From Bacteroidetes bacterium 4572_128 (lineage in GTDB: Bacteria > Bacteroidota > Bacteroidia > Bacteroidales > 4572-128), in the NCBI GenBank assembly GCA_002084355.1, contig NBLL01000058.1, positions 1 to 39,642 of the forward strand: DNA of 39,642 nucleotides, in the 5' to 3' direction. Below are positions 9,668 to 18,573 of the stretch, piece by piece (the stretch's first letter is position 1; every line of letters starts with the position of its first letter). The notes below the pieces were generated by a model. That model had not been told where the DNA came from and did no database searches. It worked only from the letters and a program-made list of their open reading frames with translations. The translations under genes were made by a program, and so were the position numbers.

Positions 9668-10708
9668 ATGAAAAAAATTTTTATTATTATTTTGACCTTT
9701 TTTTTAATGTTTTTTTCGAAAGAAATCCTTTCGCAAGAGAAAAAAGTTATTATAAAAGGTAAAATTGAAAATTGCGAAGATTATAAAAATATATCTTTAA
9801 AAGAAATTATTACCGGTGATGAAATAATTTCTGCTCCTTTGAATAAAAGAGGAAAATTTAAAATAAAGACAGAAATAGAAAATGGAAACTTTTATAGGCT
9901 TTGTTTAGATGAAGATAATTACATTTTGTTAATTTTGCTTGGCGGAGAAAAAGTGAAAATCAAAGCAGATTTTATGAATTTATTTATTCCAGAAATTTCC
10001 GGTTCTGAACCAACAGAATTAATGTATAAAACTTTTCGTAAGATAGAAAAATTTAATGCTAAATTAGATAGTGTTGCTTATACAATAGAGAATGAAAAAA
10101 AAGAATTTATTAGACAAACAATTTTAAAAAATCCATCTTCTCTTAGCAATTTATTCTTTTTAGATAATTTAGATATAAATTCTAATTTAGAAATTTTCAC
10201 AAAATTAGATAGCTCTTTGTATGAAAAATATCCTCAAAATTTACTCGTACAACGACTTCACGAGGATTTGAAAAATACAGAATCTCTTGCTATTGGAAGT
10301 CAAGCTCCGGAGATAAAACTTCCAAATTTAGAAAATAAAGAAATCGCTTTATCGTCTTTACAAGGAAAATATGTTTTAATTGATTTTTGGGCTGCATGGT
10401 GTGCGCCTTGTAGAAAGAAAAACAAAGATTTAGTTTATATACATAATAAGTTTAAAAATAGTAATTTTCAAATTTATTCTGTTTCCTTAGACCAGAGCAA
10501 AGAAACTTGGGGAAAAGCAATTAAAGATGATAATTTAGAAGATTTTATTCATGTTAGTGATTTAAAATATTGGCAATCTATAGTCACAGAAACTTATAAA
10601 ATAGAAGCAATACCGTTTAATGTTTTTATAGATAAAAATGGGAAAATTTTAGCAAAAAATATAGAGATTGAAGAATTAGAAAAAATGTTAAACGAAATTC
10701 TTGATTAA
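9668..10708 (+). CDS. TlpA-like thioredoxin-fold protein with DUF4369-like N-terminal domain, secreted
   Basis: Signal peptide, VLIDFWAAWCAPCRKKN CxxC motif, HVSDLKYWQ, IPFNVFIDKNGKI. Confidence 0.9.
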   Translation: MKKIFIIILTFFLMFFSKEILSQEKKVIIKGKIENCEDYKNISLKEIITGDEIISAPLNKRGKFKIKTEIENGNFYRLCLDEDNYILLILLGGEKVKIKADFMNLFIPEISGSEPTELMYKTFRKIEKFNAKLDSVAYTIENEKKEFIRQTILKNPSSLSNLFFLDNLDINSNLEIFTKLDSSLYEKYPQNLLVQRLHEDLKNTESLAIGSQAPEIKLPNLENKEIALSSLQGKYVLIDFWAAWCAPCRKKNKDLVYIHNKFKNSNFQIYSVSLDQSKETWGKAIKDDNLEDFIHVSDLKYWQSIVTETYKIEAIPFNVFIDKNGKILAKNIEIEELEKMLNEILD

Positions 10709-10768
10709 AATAAAAAAAAAAAAATAGAATATTATTAAAAAAATTTCATTTTTTTTAATTTATCATCT

Positions 10769-10802
10769 TGTGCTTAAGCGGTGTTTTCACCGCACAGGCG
10801 CA
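10769..10802. other. GC-rich two-tier stem-loop (terminator or structured RNA) in the 3' intergenic region
   Basis: TGTGC-TTAA-GCGGTG-TTTT-CACCGC-ACAG-GCGCA: 6-bp inner and 5-bp outer stems (one G:U) with 4x4 internal loop. Confidence 0.6.
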
Positions 10803-10937
10803 AAATTTTAATTTTTTTTAATTGCAATTAAAAAAAATTTTTTTCAAAAAAAACGGCAAAATTTTATGATTTTATTCTAATTTAATTAATTTTTTATAAT
10901 TAAAAAAAATGAAAATTTTGCCAATTTGAAAAAAAAT

Positions 10938-11818
10938 TTAATATGTTGTTGTCATATTATTAGGAACAACAATAATAAAATCTGCCAAATTCTCATTTTC
11001 TTTATTCCATTCATTAATATTTTCTTCCATTACCGTTGCTATGGTAATTATTTTTGATTTTGGTTTTTCTTCTTTTATAAAATAACATTAAAATGAAGAA
11101 AAGTTTTTTTCTTTTTCCAATATTCCAAAATAAAATATGACATAGAAGCATCTTTTGATGCCTGAGCTTCAGCGATGTGTATTTTTTGAGACTTTTTTTT
11201 TATCATCATTTTTTTGGGCATTTTACTTTTTTTCTTCTTCATTCCCATATTCATACTTTCCATTTTTTTGTAGCTTTCTAATTCCATGTTTGCTTTTATT
11301 GGCAAATCAGGTAAAAATTTTTTCGCTTCTTTGCTTAAATTTTTCAAACTTTTTAAGCCATTTTTTGCTACATAAGAAGCATAACGTCTCGGAATATTTG
11401 TCGCAACAAACTTTAATTTTTTTTCTTTTGCAAATTCGAAAAAAGGCTTGTAATCTGTAGAATAGTTTGGCCAAAGTTTTGCTTCGGTTTCAAAACTTCT
11501 TTGCTTTATTAAACCAGCAAAATATTCGTCTATTTTTAATTGGTCGTCTGTTTCAAACATTTCTGCACCAAGAATTAATTTGTCTTTTTTCTTTTCGTAC
11601 AGTTTTTTTGTCAGCTCAAGCTCCAACCAATGACAAATTGGATTATTATGCAATTCTCCAAAAAAAACAAAATCGCTTTCTGCAGACGATTTTATTACAT
11701 CTTCGAAATCAACTTTTTTACCTGTTTTTGTGTAAATTTGATAAGCCTTATAATCGCTTGATGAAAAAATCAAAATTACAAAAAACAATATTGAAATTAT
11801 TTTTAACTTATAAACCAT
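10938..11818 (-). CDS. ChaN-like/DUF399 lipoprotein-type protein, frameshifted near C-terminus by an internal gap
   Basis: FVFFGELHNNPICHWLELEL, AEMFETDDQ, YFAG, NIPRRYASYVAKNGL, AEAQASKDASMSYFIL; out-of-frame continuation YFIKEEKPKSKIITIATVMEENINEWNKENENLADFIIVVPNNMTTTY*. Confidence 0.82.
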
Positions 11819-11857
11819 ATTATCTTTTTAAAAATTTATTAAAAGTAATAATTTTTT

Positions 11858-12985
11858 TTATTTTTTAATTTTAATTTTTTTTATTACCGTAAAAGCAGCT
11901 TGATTATTTTTTCTAAAAAATTCTTTTTCTAAATTTACAGGATTTTTTCTTCCGGTAACTCTATCATCGTCGTGTATGACAAAAATCGTATTTTTGTCAA
12001 TAATTGCAATTCCTTCGCTTTTATGAGCAAAATGTATCGCTTTATTATTTTCATCTTTTACAATTTTAAAATCCTTTTTTTCATTGAAATCAGACATAGA
12101 AATTTCCAATAAATATCCTCCCATAGCAATATCAATTTCTGCTAATTCATAAGAAACAAGCAAATAAATTTTATCATTATATTTATCATATTCTAATGAA
12201 GAAACACCAATTTCTTCATTTATTTCTGGAAAATTATTTTTTGTAAATTTATATAATAATTCAAAATTATTTTTTAATTTAATTGTTTCATTTTCAATAA
12301 AATAATCTACAGCAATTAAAGTTATTGTATATTCAAAATCTGTGTAATTTTTTCCAATTTCTCTTATTCCAAAAAGCAATTTATTTTCCGGCAAAACAGC
12401 TAAACCTTCTATTTTAAAATAATTTATTCCATTTGGAAAATTTTTGCTTTCCAAGAGTTTTAAAAAATGCTCTCTTAAATTCACAGAACTAATAATTTTA
12501 TTATTTTCAATAGGTGAAATAATTTTCACATTATTTTCAAAATTATTTTCCCAATAAATTAAATTATTATAATTATCCCAAGAATTATTTTTTTTTCTTA
12601 CTCTGTCAAATCCAGAAATAGCAATAATAAATTTTTCATCTATTGTGCAGCTTAAATCTTCTATTTTTTTTGTATTTAAAATTGTTTTATTTTCTATAAA
12701 AAAAATACTATCCAATTGAAAATCATTATTATATGGGATTTTGAAAATTGGTGATGCATTTGGAATAGATTTATCATTTCCAATAAATAAATTTCCATTC
12801 ACAAAAGTAACTCCAGAAGCTTCAGCATTGAAAATAATTTCCTTTTTGTTTAAATTCTCCGGAATAACATTAATTACACCTCTTTTTAAAATTTTTGCAA
12901 AATAAATAGTATCTTTTTTTTGAGATTTTGCAAAACAAAAAAATGTAAAAAAAAACGTCAAAATGAGAAAAAAATTTTTTTTCAT
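11858..12985 (-). CDS. Secreted protein, probable beta-propeller (esterase-like/phytase-like domain)
   Basis: Signal peptide; FKIEGLAVLPENKLLFGIRE, KSEGIAIIDKNTIFVIHDDD motifs. Confidence 0.6.
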   Translation of the reverse strand: MKKNFFLILTFFFTFFCFAKSQKKDTIYFAKILKRGVINVIPENLNKKEIIFNAEASGVTFVNGNLFIGNDKSIPNASPIFKIPYNNDFQLDSIFFIENKTILNTKKIEDLSCTIDEKFIIAISGFDRVRKKNNSWDNYNNLIYWENNFENNVKIISPIENNKIISSVNLREHFLKLLESKNFPNGINYFKIEGLAVLPENKLLFGIREIGKNYTDFEYTITLIAVDYFIENETIKLKNNFELLYKFTKNNFPEINEEIGVSSLEYDKYNDKIYLLVSYELAEIDIAMGGYLLEISMSDFNEKKDFKIVKDENNKAIHFAHKSEGIAIIDKNTIFVIHDDDRVTGRKNPVNLEKEFFRKNNQAAFTVIKKIKIKK

Positions 12986-13040
12986 AAATATTAAAAATTT
13001 AAAATATTTATAAAAGTAAATTTTTTATTAAAAAAAAATA

Positions 13041-13048
13041 TATTTTTG
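13041..13048 (+). promoter_or_regulatory. -7 element TATTTTTG upstream of gltX
   Basis: TAnnTTTG motif ~17 nt before ATG at 13065. Confidence 0.5.
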
Positions 13049-13064
13049 TAAAAAATTATTTAAA

Positions 13065-14488
13065 ATGGAAAAAAAAGTAAGATTACGTTTTGCTCCAAGT
13101 CCAACTGGAGCTTTACATATTGGTGGTGTACGCACCGCTTTATTTAATTATTTATTTGCAAAAAAACATAATGGAGATTTTATTTTGAGAATAGAAGACA
13201 CTGACCAAAATCGTTATGTTGAAGGAGCGGAAAAATATATTATAGAATCTTTAAAATGGTGTAATATAAATTTCGATGAAGGAGTTGGAATAGGTGGCGA
13301 TTTTGCTCCTTACCGACAGTCAGAACGAAAAAAAAATTATAAAAAATATGCCGATAAATTATTAAAAGAAAATTTTGCTTACTACGCTTTCGACACATCT
13401 GAAGAATTGGAAAAAATGCGTGCGGATTTGAAAAAGGCAAAAGTAAAAACACCACAATATAATGGAATTACTAGAGTAAATATGCGAAATTCTTTGACTT
13501 TGTCTGCGGATGAAGTAAAAAAATTACTTGATAATAATGTTCCTTATGTTATTAGAATAAAAAGACTTATCATCTTGCAAATGTCGTAGATGATCATTTA
13601 ATGAAAATTTCGCACGTTATTAGAGGCGAGGAATGGTTACCTTCTTTGCCAACGCATAAACTTTTATATCAATATCTTGGATGGGAAAAAGATATGCCAG
13701 AATTTGCTCATCTTCCTCTTCTTTTAAAACCAAATGGAAAGGGAAAATTAAGTAAAAGAGATGGAGATAAAATGGGTTTTCCAGTTTTTCCTTTGCGCTG
13801 GGAAGATCCAAAAACAAAAGAAATTTCATCGGGTTACAGAGAAGATGGTTATTTTTCTGATGCTTTTGTAAATATGCTTGCTTTTCTTGGTTGGAATCCT
13901 GGAACGACAAAAGAACTTTTTTCTATGGAAGAGCTAATTAAAGAATTTTCTCTTGAGAGAGTTGGAAAATCTGGTTCTAAATTTGACCATAAAAAAGCTG
14001 AGTGGTTCAATCAAAATTATTTAAAAAGAAAGTCTAATGAAGAATTAACAAATTTATTTCAAGTTATTTTGAAAGAAAAAAATCATAATTTTTCTGATGA
14101 ATATGTTTCTAAGGTTTGTAATTCTATGAAAGATAGAGCAGTTTTCATAAAAGATTTCTGGGAACAAGCAAGCTACTTTTTTAAGTCTCCAACAGAATAT
14201 GATAAAAAAGTTATAAAAAAGAAATGGAAAAAAGAAACTCCGGAAATTTTAAATGAATTGAAAATTAAAATTCAGAAAATAGAAAATTTCAATAAAAATG
14301 AAATAGAAAAAGTTTTTAAAATTTATTTAGAAGAAAAAAGTTTAAAAATGGGACAAGTTTTAAATGTTTTTCGTTTAGCTTTAACTGGACTTTCTTTTGG
14401 ACCTTCTATTTTTGAAATTTGCGAGTTAATTAAAAAAGAAGAAGTTATCAATCGTATTGAAAAAAGTATAGAAATTATAGAAAAATAA
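13065..14488 (+). CDS. gltX: Glutamyl-tRNA synthetase, split by a frame-breaking internal gap
   Basis: [23 protein letters not shown] ... VPYVIRIK | [40 protein letters not shown] ... [10 protein letters not shown]; the block ending DDKVLMKSDGMP is missing at ~13565. Confidence 0.93.
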
Positions 14489-14514
14489 TTATTAAAAAAA
14501 ATTTTTTTAAAAAA

Positions 14515-15450
14515 CGTCATTTTTTTTTAATAATTTAAAAATTAAAATTTTGACGTTTTTTGAAAAAAAATTTTTTTTTAATTATAAAATTCATTAAAAA
14601 ATTGACGTTTTTTTGAAAAAAATTTTTTTTTTTTTAATTATAAAATTCATTAAAAAATTGACGTTTTTTTGAAAAAAAATTTTTTTTTAATTATAAAAAA
14701 ACATTAAAAAATTGACGTTTTTTTGAAAAAAAAAATTTTTTTTAATTATAAAATTCATTAAAAAATTGACGTTTTTTTGAAAAAAAAAAAATTTTTTAAT
14801 TATAAAAAACATTAAAAAATTGACGTTTTTTTGAAAAAAAAAATTTTTTTTTAATTATAAAAAACATTAAAAAATTAACGTTTTTTTGAAAAAAAATTTT
14901 TTTTTTAATTATAAAATTCATTAAAAAATTGACGTTTTTTAATTATAAAATTCATTAAAAAATTAACGTTTTTTTGAAAAAAAAAAATTTTTTTTTAATT
15001 ATAAAATTCATTAAAAAATTGACGTTTTTTTGAAAAAAAATTTTTTTTTAATTATAAAATTCATTAAAAAATTGACGTTTTTTTGAAAAAAAATTTTTTT
15101 TTAATTATAAAAAACATTAAAAAATTAACGTTTTTTTGAAAAAAAATTTTTTTTTTAATTATAAAATTCATTAAAAAATTAAAAAATTTTTTTTTTAATT
15201 ATAAAAAACATTAAAAAATTACGTTTTTTTGAAAAAAAAATTTTTTTTTAATTATAAAATTCATTAAAAAATTAACGTTTTTTTGAAAAAAATTTTTTTT
15301 TTAATTATAAAATTCATTAAAAAATTAACGTTTTTTTGAAAAAAAAATTTTTTTTTAAATTATAAAATCATTAAAAAATTGACGTTTTTTTGAAAAAAAT
15401 TTTTTTTTTAAATTATAAAATCATTAAAAAATTGACGTTTTTTTGAAAAA
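14515..15450. repeat. Tandem array, ~18 units of ~53-54 nt (aattataaaattcattaaaaaattgacgtttttttgAnTn)
   Basis: (g/a)acgttttttt core at 14552, 14604, 14660, 14714, 14768, 14822, 14877, 14931, 14965 (short unit), 15021, 15074, 15127, ~15220, 15274, 15327, 15381, 15434. Confidence 0.97.
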
Positions 15451-15454
15451 TTTT

Positions 15455-16438
15455 TTATATTATTTTTTTTGCAAAATTTGCTATTTGATTTTCATCAATT
15501 TTTTTTATACAAAAAAAGTGTTTTTTAGGACATTCTTTAAAACCAATTTTTGAACAAGGACGACATTTTAAATTTTTCACTTCTATAATTTTAGAATTTT
15601 TATCAGGTAAATATGGATACATTCCAAAATCGATGACAGTATTCCCCCAAATAGAAATAATTTTTTTATGAAAAGCTGCCGCTATGTGCATTAAACCAGT
15701 GTCGTGTGTAATTACCAAAGCAGATTTTTCTATAATTGAAGCCGATTGATTTATATTAAAATCTCCGCAAGTATTAAAAATTTCATTATTCCTTATAGAG
15801 GAAATTATTTTTTTTGATTTTTCTTTTTCTTCTTTTCCTCCAATTAAAACTATAGGGAAATCTATTTTTTCACAAATTGAAATAATTTTTTCTGTTGTTA
15901 ATTGTTTAGTTTTATGTTTTGCTCCAATTACAAAAGCGATATATTTTTTTGGAAAATTATCAAAATAATCAGATAAATTAACTTCATTCTTTTTACCAAT
16001 AAAATAATCTAAGCCTTTTTTATCTATTTGAATATCAAACTTTTGTAAAGTTTTTACATATCTATCAACTATATGTAAATTTGGCATTTTATTTATTTTG
16101 AAATTCACAAGCAAATATTTTTTTAAATTTAATTTTTCAAAAGAAAAAGACTTTTTTTTCAAAAATTTTTTTAAAATTGTACTTCTTAAATTATTGTGTA
16201 AATCTATAATATAATCAAAATTTTCTTTTTTTAAAATCTTAATAATTTCAAAAAGATTTTTATCAAAAAGATGAAATTTATCTACATAAATATTATTTTC
16301 CAAAACAGGAAAAAATGATTTTTTCGTCAAAAAATGAACTTCTGAATTTGAAATTTGTGTTTTCAAATAGCGAATTACCGGAGTTGTTAAAACAATATCT
16401 CCTATAGAACTAAAACGAATAATTAAAAATTTTTTCAT
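15455..16438 (-). CDS. Glycosyltransferase family 9 (heptosyltransferase-like)
   Basis: IRFSSIGDIVLTTPVIRYLK, DLHNNLRS, THDTGLMHIAAAFHKKIISIWGNT, LKCRPCSKIGFKECPKKHF. Confidence 0.9.
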   Translation of the reverse strand: MKKFLIIRFSSIGDIVLTTPVIRYLKTQISNSEVHFLTKKSFFPVLENNIYVDKFHLFDKNLFEIIKILKKENFDYIIDLHNNLRSTILKKFLKKKSFSFEKLNLKKYLLVNFKINKMPNLHIVDRYVKTLQKFDIQIDKKGLDYFIGKKNEVNLSDYFDNFPKKYIAFVIGAKHKTKQLTTEKIISICEKIDFPIVLIGGKEEKEKSKKIISSIRNNEIFNTCGDFNINQSASIIEKSALVITHDTGLMHIAAAFHKKIISIWGNTVIDFGMYPYLPDKNSKIIEVKNLKCRPCSKIGFKECPKKHFFCIKKIDENQIANFAKKII

Positions 16439-16540
16439 AATTTAAAATTATAATAAAAAATTAAAAAATTCATTAAAAAAAAAATTAAATAAATTATAAA
16501 AATTTATATATTGCGGTAATTTCTTTAATTTAATTTTTTT

Positions 16541-16776
16541 ATGCCTATAATATCATTTTTTAATGGAATAAAAATAAATATATATACGAATGATCATCCT
16601 CCACCTCATTTTCATGCTATTTATGGTAAAGATGAGGCAATGATAGCTATTTCCAATTTAGAATTTATTAAAGGAAATTTAAAAAATTACAATATAAAAA
16701 AATTAGAAATTGGGCAATTAATTATCAAAATGCTTTATTAAAAATTTTTATAGAATTAAATCCAAATTTAAAATGA
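16541..16776 (+). CDS. DUF4160-like protein, one-nucleotide frameshift near 16707
   Basis: MPIISFFNGIKINIYTNDHPPPHFHAIYGKDEAMIAI..KGNLK..NIKKLEI then +frame WAINYQNALLKIFIELNPNLK*; stop overlaps next ATG (ATGA). Confidence 0.75.
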
Positions 16777-17095
16777 AAAATTCTTTTAAAATTACATGTA
16801 GGTGGACAACAGGAGAAATCAAAGTGATAGATTTTGAAACAGAATTTCCAAAATGGAAAACTGATAATCAAAAATTTTTTTATTAAAATTAAAAGATTTT
16901 AATAAATTTAAAAATGTTGGTATTAAAGATGGTACTTTGCAATGGTATTCTATCAAAGTATGTTTTACCTCTTTGGGAGGTAAAAAAATCAATAATTTTT
17001 TAGATTTAGAGCCTGATATGCTTTATAAAAAAAGCAACTCTCTTGATAAATATCAATTAATTTTTCAAAAAAAATATAATAAAGTTTTGTATTAA
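16773..17095 (+). CDS. DUF2442-like protein, frameshifted at a T7 tract
   Basis: MKNSFKITCRWTTGEIKVIDFETEFPKWKTDNQKF then alternate frame LKLKDFNKFKNVGIKDGTLQWYSIKV..LDLEPDMLYKKS; paired with DUF4160-like gene. Confidence 0.6.
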
Positions 17096-17170
17096 AAATT
17101 ACAAATTTTTGAGTTATTACTAATAATTTAAAATTCATAAAAAATTATATTTATTATAAATAAAGCATTT

Positions 17171-18154
17171 CTAATTCTTCATTTTAAAAATATGCTCTGC
17201 AATTTGAACAGCATTTGTTGCTGCGCCTTTTCTTAAATTATCTGAAACTATCCATAAATTCAAAGTGTTTTTTTGAGAAAAATCTCTTCTAATTCTACCG
17301 ACAAAAACATCATCTTTATTTTTTGATAAAATTGGCATAGGATAAATATTTTTAGAAATATCATCTAAAACAGTAACTCCTTTTGTATCTTTTAAAATTT
17401 CAAATATCTTTTTTAAATCAAAATTTTTATGAAATTCTATGTTTACACTTTCTGAATGACCTCCTTCTACCGGAACTCTAACAGCAGTTGCTGTAATTTT
17501 AATTTCTTTATCATCTAAAATTTTTTGTGTTTCTCTAATAAGTTTTATTTCTTCTGTAGTATAATTATCTTCTTGAAAATCACCGCAATGTGGAATACAA
17601 TTTTTATCTATAAAATATGGGTAAACTTTTTTTGAAAAAATATTTTCTCTTTCATATTTTAACTGTTCTACAGCTTTTTGACCTGTTCCGGTTACAGATT
17701 GATAAGTAGAAATAACTAACCTTTTTATTTTAAAATGTTTGTGTAAATCTGAAATCGCAATTAACATTTGTATAGTAGAACAATTTGGATTAGAAATAAT
17801 TTTATCTTTTTTTGATAAAATATTTGCATTAATTTCTGGAATAATTAATTTAATGTCTTTATCCATACGCCAAGCATTCGAATTATCTATAACAAAAATA
17901 TTCTTTTTTGCAAACTTCTTAGCAAATTTTTTAGAAACTGTACTTCCAGCAGAAAATAAAATTATATCTAATTTTTTATTTAAAGCTTCTTCAATAGGTA
18001 TTAAAAAATATTCCTTTTTTTTAAAGAAAAATTTTTTTCCAACAGATCTCTCTGATGCCACTAAATAAAGTTTTTCAATTGAAATTTTTCTTTCTTCTAA
18101 AATTTCTAAAATTTTCTTACCAACTAAACCAATACCAACAATAGCAATTTTCAT
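17171..18154 (-). CDS. asd: Aspartate-semialdehyde dehydrogenase
   Basis: IVGIGLVGKKILEIL, SAGSTVSKKFA, IDNSNAWRMD, SNPNCSTIQML, VTGTGQKAVEQL, RVPVEGGHSESV. Confidence 0.96.
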   Translation of the reverse strand: MKIAIVGIGLVGKKILEILEERKISIEKLYLVASERSVGKKFFFKKKEYFLIPIEEALNKKLDIILFSAGSTVSKKFAKKFAKKNIFVIDNSNAWRMDKDIKLIIPEINANILSKKDKIISNPNCSTIQMLIAISDLHKHFKIKRLVISTYQSVTGTGQKAVEQLKYERENIFSKKVYPYFIDKNCIPHCGDFQEDNYTTEEIKLIRETQKILDDKEIKITATAVRVPVEGGHSESVNIEFHKNFDLKKIFEILKDTKGVTVLDDISKNIYPMPILSKNKDDVFVGRIRRDFSQKNTLNLWIVSDNLRKGAATNAVQIAEHIFKMKN

Positions 18155-18200
18155 TTTTTATAATTTTTTCAAAAATTTTTAATTTTTAATTTATCAAAAT

Positions 18201-18554
18201 TTAAAATACTTTATTTTCTTCGAAAGTTTTTTTTGCTATTTTTAGTTTTAATTCTAAATCTTTTGATAATTTTTTCGCAATATCAATTTTTTTATTCTCT
18301 AAACTTTTACCTAAATTTAAAGATATAAAAAAAGCATTTTTAATTGCTAAATTCCCTAAAACCCCTAATAATTTATGATTTATCTTTTTTGCTAAAACAA
18401 AATTATCTTTTTCTAAAAAATCATTTAATAATTTTATGTTTTCTTTGTAGGAAGAAAAAAAACTAAATAACATACGTTTTGCAAGATCTTTGTTTCCAGA
18501 AATCCTAATAAATAATTCTTGAAAATCAATATCTTTAGACTTTAAATTATTCAT
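18201..18554 (-). CDS. Stand-alone HPt-domain phosphotransfer-like protein
   Basis: INHKLLGVLGNLAIKNA matches HPt H-x-LKG-x-(S/A)-x-N-x-G pattern; four-helix-like composition. Confidence 0.65.
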   Translation of the reverse strand: MNNLKSKDIDFQELFIRISGNKDLAKRMLFSFFSSYKENIKLLNDFLEKDNFVLAKKINHKLLGVLGNLAIKNAFFISLNLGKSLENKKIDIAKKLSKDLELKLKIAKKTFEENKVF

Positions 18555-18573
18555 TTTTTTTTATTTTTTAATT

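Noticed and set aside
6881-15450. Arrays at 6.9-7.5 kb and 14.5-15.4 kb as CRISPR arrays
   Set aside because: The whole ~53-nt unit repeats with no unique spacers, composition is nearly pure A/T runs, and no cas genes are seen.
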